From Atriophallophorus winterbourni (lineage: Eukaryota > Platyhelminthes > Trematoda > Plagiorchiida > Microphallidae), in contig JACCGJ010008366.1 of assembly GCA_013407085.1 (NCBI GenBank), positions 62,001 to 126,000 on the forward strand: DNA of 64,000 nt, written 5' to 3'. The position numbers and the translations under genes were made by a program. Below, piece after piece: positions 53,866-64,000 of the stretch; positions within the stretch are counted from its first letter, which is position 1; every line of letters begins with the position of its first letter. Under the pieces are notes generated by a model. The model saw only the letters and a program-made list of their open reading frames with translations, had not been told where the DNA came from and ran no database searches.

Positions 53866-54479
53866 TTGATTTTAAGTTATCTAGCACTTCATGATGAAAT
53901 TCCTCGCGTTTCGTTTAACGGCTTTGTGTTCGAAAGATGTTACAGCATCAAGTATCTTGGCATAACATTATCTGACAATCTTAGCTGGACCAAACATGTA
54001 ACAAATCAATTCAAAAAATGCGCCAAATGTCATTCTATGCACTTCGCCTCCGTTCTCTCTCCATACCACTAAAGGTTATTCAACTTTTTGTTTTTTCTTG
54101 CATCATTCCACACCTCATTTACGCTTCCCCCGTAATTTTTCCTGGCCTTTTGGAAAAGGATTTTATGATGATTAGAAGAAGTATTAAGCTCATCTCAAGA
54201 TTGAGTTCTGTTCCCGCTGATGACATTCGAGACACTATTGTTGATCGTCACTTTCGTGAATGCAACAGGGTCATCGCAACTATTTCTTCTGATTGTTCAC
54301 ATCCACTGAACAAAAGCAATGTTTCTTCTGAATCTTTTTCCTCCACCCAAAGTTACTATGTTATTCCCCATTCGAGAACTAACAAATTTAGAAACTCTTT
54401 TGTTCCATACATGGCTCGATACATGGTTTATCAGTCGAAAGCTGTTATGGAGTTAAAGAAGCGCTTGACAATTTTTTAA
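53866..54479 (+). pseudogene. LINE reverse transcriptase C-terminal region, unit 1, one frameshift
   Basis: Frame one (to about 54,030) reads RVSFNGFVFERCYSIKYLG, ITLSDNLSWTKHVTNQF, KKCAK. Frame two (54,018-54,479) continues MSFYALRLRSLSIPLKVI, CIIPHLIYASPVIFPG, RRSIKLISRLSSVPADD, IPHSRTNKFRNSFVPY and ends KKRLTIF. The LG-x-x-L-x-x-x-L-x-W block, the YASPV block and the R-T-N-x-x-x-NSF-P ending fit the C-terminus of CR1/L2/Rex-like LINEs. The catalytic palm is missing. The same frameshift is in all units, so it predates the array. Confidence 0.75.
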
Positions 54480-54708
54480 ATGACGCTGAAATGTTCCAGT
54501 TATTCTCCAATTTTTATTTTACTAATTCGCCTCACATTTATCTAGCCTATGGTAACCTGACACTTTTATTAGCTCAAGTATCATTTCATTGTGGTGCATT
54601 TTATACATTTTATCATATTTATATTTTGTGAAGAAATTAATGTATCGCTGAAAATTCGTGTACACGAATAAAGTCATTCTCTTCTTCTCTTCTTCTTCTT
54701 CTTCTTCA
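53872..54708 (+). mobile_element. (TTC)n-tailed LINE 3' end in R unit 1
   Basis: A 5'-truncated LINE inserted after GACTTGATT in R. It encodes the reverse transcriptase C-terminal region, then a 3' untranslated region ending in stem ATTCGT-GTAC-ACGAAT (54,654-54,669), AATAAAG and TTC repeats. R copy 3 (28,189-28,246) lacks it, so it inserted after that copy split off but before the 4.4 kb amplification. Confidence 0.8.
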
Positions 54709-56357
54709 AGTCACTGAAATTAGTGTGCTAAGACAGAAAGGTATTATTTTACTACAAAATTTGTTTTATTATATCCAAATGCACTATTTAAATCTAACGC
54801 CAAATAGACTGTTATGATATCGCCTGCCGGTTGACACAAACTCAGGCAAACATGCGACTTCATAAACCTGTAAGAATTACTCACATGATACAAGGTCACA
54901 GACTGTCCGTAGTTGGCTCATTTGTGTATGAGTGATTGATTTGTTGATTTAACTGACTACATTCATCAAGTGACTACCTTTCACCATTAAGTAGCTGCAT
55001 GTCGGGAGGAATATTAATACTACATTTTATTGGTTCACATGTTTGAAAGCTTAATGTATATTCGTCGTATCTAGATATTCGATGATTTCTTTTGACATTG
55101 AGACAGAAACAATTGGGAATCGTTTATTTCACGAAAAACATTTCATATTATTTAAGTGATTTTCTATAAAATTTAACATACTTTTCGGCATGCCACCTCA
55201 AGCTTAATAGTAAGCAAATAAGATATTTGAAATATTAAAATGGTATGTGATCAATATCGAGCAAGGGATACGAGAAATTACCGGACCCATTAATGTGCTG
55301 GTGGTACTCCATTCCCGCCTGAACTGTAAAAGGTAATTTTATTCCGTCGGTGTCTGTTTTACTTGGAACAGTTTACATTCTACCCTTGCTCACTCAACGA
55401 GCTTGCATTAAAAACTTTGAATTACCATGAATAACCTTGAGCATTGAACGGAAATCAATTTCACGTGATATTGATTAACTGTTGCGGTCGATGTTGACCA
55501 TGACAATAGTTGATAACGAAACGATCGTATATGAACGCAAAAGTTCAGGTTAAATATTTTACTCAATTTTGTGTCAACAGATCAGTCTTTCTCAGTACTT
55601 CAATTTTCTTTTGTATGGGAGTCAAGTCGTTTGGACAAAGAGAAGTGATATCAAAACAACTGGTGAATTAAGAAACTTCCACAGGATAGGAGGAAATAGT
55701 GAGCATTAATTGAAGACACCGTTTGAGCTGAATGTGTGTTGAGCACTGGTGTCAACACGGACATGGACACTGTATATTTACGTCGGCCAAGCATTCAGCC
55801 ATACATTCAACCTGTGCATGTGGAGGCAGTTTAAATTGCTAAGGTTGAAACACAAGCAGTTAACAAGAGAGACGACGCTGAAATCTCCACTCGGCACTGC
55901 GACGGATGAATATTAATTATTGTAGAATTTTGTATATTTTTTGAATTTTGTATAAATGTACCCGAAACTTGTCTAAATAATAGTTATTGTACAAAATTAC
56001 CGATAATTATCTTAGTCTGCCTCGGTACTGTTAATATTGGTATCTTGATTCAGCTTAACAGTGCCTGCATTTCGCGGTTTGCATCGCCTTGCTCCTGATT
56101 TGTCATGACACCTGCGATACAGTTTATTACCGCATGAGCTTGTTCACGGTGAAGTGCATTGAACGACACTTCCATTCAGGGATTAGGTTCCTCCGCCTTC
56201 ATAAAGCTGTTGCTTTTGCGAAAGTCAAGCCCCTCTTCAACAATCATTTTGCGAATTGTTCCGATTAGATAAATTCATGACATTAGAGTACTGGCTATTT
56301 GGCAATGACTTATTCGATTTATCTAATGAACGTTGCTTATGAAACTGTAATAACATT

Positions 56358-56654
56358 TTGAACTTGCGGATTTTTCTTTCTCCTATGCGCTCCGTTCGTG
56401 TGGCTAAGACCTCCTCGTGTTTTCCGCAAATTCTCAGAGATCTACAACAGATAATTCGACTCGCAGGTTCTTCATCATTTACAATGCTTTCGATCGAGCG
56501 GCCAATAGGTTTTTATTTACCCGTCGATTTTTGTTTCAAAAATAATTTGGATGTGCTTGCGGTCGCCTTTGTCGATTTGCTGGAATTATCCGTATGTTTA
56601 ACCCCCATGTCCCTTGGTGTTATGCCGCGCTGCTTGCAACGAAGTAGGCTGTAA
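56358..56654 (+). other. Unrecognised 98-codon open frame, unit 2
   Basis: Protein identical to the frame at 51,953-52,249. See that entry for the alternative opposite-strand frame. Conservation here reflects recent duplication and says nothing about coding. Confidence 0.2.
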
Positions 56655-57711
56655 AACTGCTCCCATGTATTCTGTACTGATATGAATTAAATGAATGCCC
56701 ATCTGTTGTCGATTTTAGAGCTTGATCGAAGAAAACCTTCATAGTTATGAACATGCTTCATTCGCATTTCACAATATAAACTTGGCAAATATCTTCAAAT
56801 GACTTGTAAGAAACCGATTCAATATCCGTGTGCAGGTGATAATTCGGGAGAAAGCCGTCTTAGATACGTTCTATCGCTGCGGCACATACTACTGCTTCAT
56901 GGGCACAAAAGGAAGTTCACCAAGAATATTAATGTACCGGAGAAAGCCTATTGAGTTGAGATCAAGGTGAGCAAAACATTTAAACGCAACTTATGCGTTG
57001 GAAATGTTCAACATCGAACGAAGCAATAAGTCAATGTCACGTGAAATTGATTTCCGTTCAACGCATGACATTGGTTACATTCGTTGTTCATGTTTTACTT
57101 ATCATGTATGCGTATTATCGAGCATGATGTGAAATATTAAAAAAATCTAAAATGTTTTAGATAATAACTTAAATAATATGGAATTTTAGTCGTTCTAATT
57201 TCGCGTCGGAAACGATCCCTAATCGTTTCTGTCTTAACGGCCAAAGGAAACATAAAGAACTAAAAACAGCCACTATTTCTCAAGATTTCAAACCATTTTA
57301 CAGAAAATTTAGTTTCATATATATTATTCACGTTTTTGTAAAAACACTATCGGGACCATGTTGGAAGTTCTAGAAAAGATTCAAGCATTCAAAAATTTAT
57401 GATTACAAATGCGAACGCTTCACAAAACTACGGGATTATGGTATTAGTGAAAATGTGAAAATAGTATATAACGAGAAACATCATTCACGAATTTTTAGTA
57501 CAAATAGCTTATAGCTGTTCACCATAATGGATACTCGAATCTGGAAAAATAAATAAATTTTTTTGTAGTTAATGTCAATTATTGCCATAGTGTGATAAAA
57601 TTGATTCATTGTCTACACGATTTGACAACACTAGAATATTAACCGGCTGTTTAGTGAGACAACCAAATTGAGGTGATGATTAGAGTGCTACTTAATGACG
57701 CTGTTTTTCTA

Positions 57712-57769
57712 GTTAATACCCTTGGTTTGACGAAGCTTCTGTCAGAAGTGAAACGGTACCCAAAAACTA
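57712..57769 (+). ncRNA. Hammerhead-like motif in R unit 2
   Basis: Same sequence as at 53,308-53,365: TTGACGA, hairpin, GAAAC, GGTACCC. The core C3 is T. Confidence 0.38.
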
Positions 57770-58269
57770 CTAAAACTTATTGTTTTTCAAATGTTGTTTT
57801 CATGAATATGAATTGCATTTTATTTACATAATTTAACCTTAATAAATTTTCGTCCGTCGCAGCGCCGAGATTTATCTTGTGAAGACTTTAGCCCCGTCAG
57901 TAACATCGATTCCGCCCAACGCACCCAATCGTGCACTGCTCCGGTTACGATTTTCCCCTAAAATTCCACATGAACAGTTCACACAGTTTGATGAACAGCA
58001 TCGCAGGGCTCCATTGATCTTTTCATACACCATGCATGCCGACCACAAAGATCACTCGCTAGGCTAATATCCGAAAAATCAAAGCCTGCCAACTAACAGT
58101 GTATCAGCTTCGCTCATTATCGAAAGTCACAAGCTGGAATTGGGAACTGTGTGTGAGCTGGCAATGACTGTTATTTCAACCAAGTTCATTATCTAATCCT
58201 CTTTCCATTCCACGTCAATGATATATCACGAAATTGCTCGCAGTAACGTAACGACAAAATCTTCCCGAC

Positions 58270-58883
58270 TTGATTTTAAGTTATCTAGCACTTCATGATG
58301 AAATTCCTCGCGTTTCGTTTAACGGCTTTGTGTTCGAAAGATGTTACAGCATCAAGTATCTTGGCATAACATTATCTGACAATCTTAGCTGGACCAAACA
58401 TGTAACAAATCAATTCAAAAAATGCGCCAAATGTCATTCTATGCACTTCGCCTCCGTTCTCTCTCCATACCACTAAAAGTTATTCAACTTTTTGTTTTTT
58501 CTTGCATCATTCCACACCTCATTTACGCTTCCCCCGTAATTTTTCCTGGCCTTTTGGAAAAGGATTTTATGATGATTAGAAGAAGTATTAAGCTCATCTC
58601 AAGATTGAGTTCTGTTCCCGCTGATGACATTCGAGACACTATTGTTGATCGTCACTTTCGTGAATGCAACAGGGTCATCGCAACTATTTCTTCTGATTGT
58701 TCACATCCACTGAACAAAAGCAATGCTTCTTCTGAATCTTTTTCCTCCACCCAAAGTTACTATGTTATTCCCCATTCGAGAACTAACAAATTTAGAAACT
58801 CTTTTGTTCCATACATGGCTCGATACATGGTTTATCAGTCGAAAGCTGTTATGGAGTTAAAGAAGCGCTTGACAATTTTTTAA
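58270..58883 (+). pseudogene. LINE reverse transcriptase C-terminal region, unit 2
   Basis: Frames 58,270-58,476 and 58,422-58,883 repeat those of unit 1 with the same frameshift. One substitution (NKSNA for NKSNV) is shared with unit 3. The 3' end and TTC tail run to about 59,112. Confidence 0.72.
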
Positions 58884-60761
58884 ATGACGCTGAAATGTTC
58901 CAGTTATTCTCCAATTTTTATTTTTCTAATTCGCCTCACATTTATCTAGCCTATGGTAACCTGACACTTTTATTAGCTCAAGTATCATTTCATTGTGGTG
59001 CATTTTATACATTTTATCATATTTGTATTTTGTGAAGAAATTAATGTATCGCTGAAAATTCGTGTACACGAATAAAGTCATTCTCTTCTTCTCTTCTTCT
59101 TCTTCTTCTTCAAGTCACTGAAATTAGTGTGCTAAGACAGAAAGGTATTATTTTACTACAAAATTTGTTTTATTATATCCAAATGCACTATTTAAATCTA
59201 ACGCCAAATAGACTGTTATGATATCGCCTGCCGGTTGACACAAACTCAGGCAAACATGCGACTTCATAAACCTGTAAGAATTACTCACATGATACAAGGT
59301 CACAGACTGTCCGTAGTTGGCTCATTTGTGTATGAGTGATTGATTTGTTGATTTAACTGACTACATTCATCAAGTGACTACCTTTCACCATTAAGTAGCT
59401 GCATGTCGGGAGGAATATTAATACTACATTTTATTGGTTCACATGTTTGAAAGCTTAATGTATATTCGTCGTATCTAGATATTCGATGATTTCTTTTGAC
59501 ATTGAGACAGAAACAATTGGGAATCGTTTATTTCACGAAAAACATTTCATATTATTTAAGTGATTTTCTATAAAATTTAACATACTTTTCGGCATGCCAC
59601 CTCAAGCTTAATAGTAAGCAAATAAGATATTTGAAATATTAAAATGGTATGTGATCAATATCGAGCAAGGGATACGAGAAATTACCGGACCCATTAATGT
59701 GCTGGTGGTACTCCATTCCCGCCTGAACTGTAAAAGGTAATTTTATTCCGTCGGTGTCTGTTTTACTTGGAACAGTTTACATTCTACCCTTGCTCACTCA
59801 ACGAGCTTGCATTAAAAACTTTGAATTACCATGAATAACCTTGAGCATTGAACGGAAATCAATTTCACGTGATATTGATTAACTGTTGCGGTCGATGTTG
59901 ACCATGACAATAGTTGATAACGAAACGATCGTATATGAACGCAAAAGTTCAGGTTAAATATTTTACTCAATTTTGTGTCAACAGATCAGTCTTTCTCAGT
60001 ACTTCAATTTTCTTTTGTATGGGAGTCAAGTCGTTTGGACAAAGAGAAGTGATATCAAAACAACTGGTGAATTAAGAAACTTCCACAGGATAAGAGGAAA
60101 TAGTGAGCATTAATTGAAGACACCGTTTGAGCTGAATGTGTGTTGAGCACTGGTGTCAACACGGACTTGGACACTGTATATTTACGTCGGCCAAGCATTC
60201 AGCCATACATTCAACCTGTGCATGTGGAGGCAGTTTAAATGGCTAAGGTTGAAACACAAGCAGTTAACAAGAGAGACGACGCTGAAATCTCCACTCGGCA
60301 CTGCGACGGATGAATATTAATTATTGTAGAATTTTGTATATTTTTTGAATTTTGTATAAATGTACCCGAAACTTGTCTAAATAATAGTTATTGTACAAAA
60401 TTACCGATAATTATCTTAGTCTGCCTCGGTACTGTTAATATTGGTATCTTGATTCAGCTTAACAGTGCCTGCATTTCGCGGTTTGCATCGCCTTGCTCCT
60501 GATTTGTCATGACACCTGCGATACAGTTTATTACCGCATGAGCTTGTTCACGGTGAAGTGCATTGAACGACACTTCCATTCAGGGATTAGGTTCCTCCGC
60601 CTTCATAAAGCTGTTGCTTTTGCGAAAGTCAAGCCCCTCTTCAACAATCATTTTGCGAATTGTTCCGATTAGATAAATTCATGACATTAGAGTACTGGCT
60701 ATTTGGCAATGACTTATTCGATTTATCTAATGAACGTTGCTTATGAAACTGTAATAACATT

Positions 60762-61058
60762 TTGAACTTGCGGATTTTTCTTTCTCCTATGCGCTCCGTT
60801 CGTGTGGCTAAGACCTCCTCGTGTTTTCCGCAAATTCTCAGAGATCTACAACAGATAATTCGACTCGCAGGTTCTTCATCATTTACAATGCTTTCGATCG
60901 AGCGGCCAATAGGTTTTTATTTACCCGTCGATTTTTGTTTCAAAAATAATTTGGATGTGCTTGCGGTCGCCTTTGTCGATTTGCTGGAATTATCCGTATG
61001 TTTAACCCCCATGTCCCTTGGTGTTATGCCGCGCTGCTTGCAACGAAGTAGGCTGTAA
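60762..61058 (+). other. Unrecognised 98-codon open frame, unit 3
   Basis: Identical to the frames in units 1 and 2. No family recognised. Confidence 0.2.
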
Positions 61059-62116
61059 AACTGCTCCCATGTATTCTGTACTGATATGAATTAAATGAAT
61101 GCCCATCTGTTGTCGATTTTAGAGCTTGATCGAAGAAAACCTTCATAGTTATGAACATGCTTCATTCGCATTTCACAATATAAACTTGGCAAATATCTTC
61201 AAATGACTTGTAAGAAACCGATTCAATATCCGTGTGCAGGTGATAATTCGGGAGAAAGCCGTCTTAGATACGTTCTATCGCTGCGGCACATACTACTGCT
61301 TCATGGGCACAAAAGGAAGTTCACCAAGAATATTAATGTACCGGAGAAAGCCTATTGAGTTGAGATCAAGGTGAGCAAAACATTTAAACGCAACTTATGC
61401 GTTGGAAATGTTCAACATCGAACGGAGCAGTAAGTCAATGTCACGTGAAATTGATTTCCGTTCAACGCATGACATTGGTTACATTCGTTGTTCATGTTTT
61501 ACTTATCATGTATGCGTATTATCGAGCATGATGTGAAATATTAAAAAAAATCTAAAATGTTTTAGATAATAACTTAAATAATATGGAATTTTAGTCGTTC
61601 TAATTTCGCGTCGGAAACGATCCCTAATCGTTTCTGTCTTAACGGCCAAAGGAAACATAAAGAACTAAAAACAGCCACTATTTCTCAAGATTTCAAACCA
61701 TTTTACAGAAAATTTAGTTTCATATATATTATTCACGTTTTTGTAAAAACACTATCGGGACCATGTTGGAAGTTCTAGAAAAGATTCAAGCATTCAAAAA
61801 TTTATGATTACAAATGCGAACGCTTCACAAAACTACGGGATTATGGTATTAGTGAAAATGTGAAAATAGTATATAACGAGAAACATCATTCACGAATTTT
61901 TAGTACAAATAGCTTATAGCTGTTCACCATAATGGATACTCGAATCTGGAAAAATAAATAAATTTTTTTGTAGTTAATGTCAATTATTGCCATAGTGTGA
62001 TAAAATTGATTCATTGTCTACACGATTTGACAACACTAGAATATTAACCGGCTGTTTAGTGAGACAACCAAATTGAGGTGATGATTAGAGTGCTACTTAA
62101 TGACGCTGTTTTTCTA

Positions 62117-62174
62117 GTTAATACCCTTGGTTTGACGAAGCTTCTGTCAGAAGTGAAACGGTACCCAAAAACTA
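62117..62174 (+). ncRNA. Hammerhead-like motif in R unit 3
   Basis: Identical to the unit 1 and 2 motifs (TTGACGA, hairpin, GAAAC, GGTACCC). Confidence 0.38.
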
Positions 62175-62674
62175 CTAAAACTTATTGTTTTTCAAATGTT
62201 GTTTTCATGAATATGAATTGCATTTTATTTACATAATTTAACCTTAATAAATTTTCGTCCGTCGCAGCGCCGAGATTTATCTTGTGAAGACTTTAGCCCC
62301 GTCAGTAACATCGATTCCGCCCAACGCACCCAATCGTGCACTGCTCCGGTTACGATTTTCCCCTAAAATTCCACATGAACAGTTCACACAGTTTGATGAA
62401 CAGCATCGCAGGGCTCCATTGATCTTTTCATACACCATGCATGCCGACCACAAAGATCACTCGCTAGGCTAATATCCGAAAAATCAAAGCCTGCCAACTA
62501 ACAGTGTATCAGCTTCGCTCATTATCGAAAGTCACAAGCTGGAATTGGGAACTGTGTGTGAGCTGGCAATGACTGTTATTTCAACCAAGTTCATTATCTA
62601 ATCCTCTTTCCATTCCACGTCAATGATATATCACGAAATTGCTCGCAGTAACGTAACGACAAAATCTTCCCGAC

Positions 62675-63288
62675 TTGATTTTAAGTTATCTAGCACTTCA
62701 TGATGAAATTCCTCGCGTTTCGTTTAACGGCTTTGTGTTCGAAAGATGTTACAGCATCAAGTATCTTGGCATAACATTATCTGACAATCTTAGCTGGACC
62801 AAACATGTAACAAATCAATTCAAAAAATGCGCCAAATGTCATTCTATGCACTTCGCCTCCGTTCTCTCTCCATACCACTAAAAGTTATTCAACTTTTTGT
62901 TTTTTCTTGCATCATTCCACACCTCATTTACGCTTCCCCCGTAATTTTTCCTGGCCTTTTGGAAAAGGATTTTATGATGATTAGAAGAAGTATTAAGCTC
63001 ATCTCAAGATTGAGTTCTGTTCCCGCTGATGACATTCGAGACACTATTGTTGATCGTCACTTTCGTGAATGCAACAGGGTCATCGCAACTATTTCTTCTG
63101 ATTGTTCACATCCACTGAACAAAAGCAATGCTTCTTCTGAATCTTTTTCCTCCACCCAAAGTTACTATGTTATTCCCCATTCGAGAACTAACAAATTTAG
63201 AAACTCTTTTGTTCCATACATGGCTCGATACATGGTTTATCAGTCGAAAGCTGTTATGGAGTTAAAGAAGCGCTTGACAATTTTTTAA
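62675..63288 (+). pseudogene. LINE reverse transcriptase C-terminal region, unit 3
   Basis: Frames 62,675-62,881 and 62,827-63,288 repeat units 1 and 2, with the shared frameshift. It is followed by the stem-loop, AATAAAG and TTC tail to about 63,516. Confidence 0.72.
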
Positions 63289-63599
63289 ATGACGCTGAAA
63301 TGTTCCAGTTATTCTCCAATTTTTATTTTTCTAATTCGCCTCACATTTATCTAGCCTATGGTAACCTGACACTTTTATTAGCTCAAGTATCATTTCATTG
63401 TGGTGCATTTTATACATTTTATCATATTTGTATTTTGTGAAGAAATTAATGTATCGCTGAAAATTCGTGTACACGAATAAAGTCATTCTCTTCTTCTCTT
63501 CTTCTTCTTCTTCTTCAAGTCACTGAAATTAGTGTGCTAAGACAGAAAGGTATTATTTTACTACAAAATTTGTTTTATTATATCCAAATGCACTATTTA

Positions 63600-64000
63600 A
63601 ATCTAACGCCAAATAGACTGTTATGATATCGCCTGCCGGTTGACACAAACTCAGGCAAACATGCGACTTCATAAACCTGTAAGAATTACTCACATGATAC
63701 AAGGTCACAGACTGTCCGTAGTTGGCTCATTTGTGTATGAGTGATTGATTTGTTGATTTAACTGACTACATTCATCAAGTGACTACCTTTCACCATTAAG
63801 TAGCTGCATGTCGGGAGGAATATTAATACTACATTTTATTGGTTCACATGTTTGAAAGCTTAATGTATATTCGTCGTATCTAGATATTCGATGATTTCTT
63901 TTGACATTGAGACAGAAACAATTGGGAATCGTTTATTTCACGAAAAACATTTCATATTATTTAAGTGATTTTCTATAAAATTTAACATACTTTTCGGCAT
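63600..64000 (+). repeat. R array unit 4, first 401 bp
   Basis: The window ends inside the body of a fourth unit. The sequence matches 59,195-59,595 essentially without change. The true copy number of the array cannot be seen. Confidence 0.93.

Larger units (their letters stand above)
50386..54790 (+). repeat. R array unit 1
   Basis: 4,405 bp. The body 50,386-51,950 and the stretch 52,250-53,300 have no supported gene and no motif I recognise. It has ACATGG at 51,356, whereas the single copy at 37.9 kb and unit 3 have ACTTGG. It lacks the linker on its left. Confidence 0.9.
54791..59194 (+). repeat. R array unit 2
   Basis: 4,404 bp with the same order of parts: body 54,791-56,350, ORF 56,358-56,654, hammerhead-like motif 57,712-57,769, open frame 57,879-58,067, LINE end 58,276-59,112, linker to 59,194. 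It differs from unit 1 at a handful of bases, for example GCTTCT for GTTTCT at 58,725. Confidence 0.93.
59195..63599 (+). repeat. R array unit 3
   Basis: 4,405 bp: body 59,195-60,755, open frame 60,762-61,058, hammerhead-like motif 62,117-62,174, open frame 62,284-62,472, LINE end 62,681-63,517, linker to 63,599. Small private changes include TGGCTAAGG at 60,240 and CGGAGCAG near 61,424. Confidence 0.93.
50339..64000 (+). repeat. Tandem array of the 4,404-4,405 bp R unit (3.1 units, runs off the window)
   Basis: AATCTAACGCCAAAT recurs at 50,386, 54,791, 59,195 and 63,600. Units differ by only a few substitutions and one A in an A-run (52,733 against 57,137). Each unit holds, in order, a 1.9 kb A/T-rich body, a 98-codon ORF, 1.1 kb without ORFs, a hammerhead-like motif, a 62-codon ORF, a LINE 3' end with TTC tail, and an 80 bp linker. 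The first unit meets CR1 leader at 50,338 where later units have the linker. High identity means recent amplification. Confidence 0.95.

Noticed and set aside
54675..54708. TTC repeats as a microsatellite or telomere-like array
   Set aside because: They always follow the same LINE stem-loop and AATAAAG, so they are the element's tail.
50339..64000. 4.4 kb units as a ribosomal or histone gene cluster
   Set aside because: No rRNA, 5S or histone sequence is recognisable. The only protein similarity is a LINE reverse transcriptase end.
1..64000. tRNA, snRNA or spliced host exons
   Set aside because: I found no cloverleaf-like or snRNA-like sequence and no coding stretch outside mobile elements. 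A tRNA scan and a protein search would be needed to exclude diverged ones.

Overview
The window is a metazoan repeat landscape with no host gene that I can recognise. Everything that can be read is retroelement or transposon sequence: CR1-like LINEs with a PHD-type finger in ORF1, three kinds of RTE-like LINE, a Penelope-like element (PLE) relic array, a hAT transposon, and a young 4.4 kb tandem repeat. This mix, at moderate to low GC, fits an invertebrate and would suit a flatworm (trematode or cestode). That assignment is inference and I cannot confirm it from sequence alone.

Layout. 1-4,660 is a minus-strand CR1 copy (A). 4,675-7,236 and 7,240-11,274 are plus-strand CR1 copies (D, E); E carries a 350 bp RTE-derived insert. 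11,275-21,600 is an array of about 0.85 kb units on the minus strand. Each unit keeps a PLE N-terminal segment and a PLE endonuclease tail but no reverse transcriptase, and the leader carries a hammerhead-ribozyme-like motif. The array is interrupted by an internally deleted CR1 (12,189-13,130) and by a hAT element (15,967-18,894) that sits between the two arms of a roughly 795 bp inverted repeat. From 21,601 a second repeat family, here called R, begins. It is split by nested insertions: CR1-B (21,983-25,487), RTE-Zn copy 1 (25,781-28,188) and CR1-C (28,247-36,866). CR1-C is itself split by a full-length, open RTE (29,460-33,142). R resumes at 36,867-38,665.

38,666-50,338 holds further CR1 ORF1 pieces, a second R copy split by RTE-Zn copy 2 (39,626-42,095), a third RTE type (44,050-46,178), a divergent CR1 fragment, and a CR1 whose PHD-encoding segment is present three times in tandem (period 439 bp). 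50,339 to the end is a near-identical tandem array of R with a period of 4,404-4,405 bp: three full units plus the start of a fourth. Each unit carries the hammerhead-like motif and a (TTC)n-tailed LINE 3' end.

How the parts work together: the autonomous machinery visible is the intact RTE ORF (1,089 codons) and an almost intact hAT transposase. The PLE relics, the short CR1 and RTE derivatives and R look non-autonomous. The same hammerhead-like module lies in the PLE leader and in R, so it joins two otherwise unlike families. It is the most interesting candidate system here.
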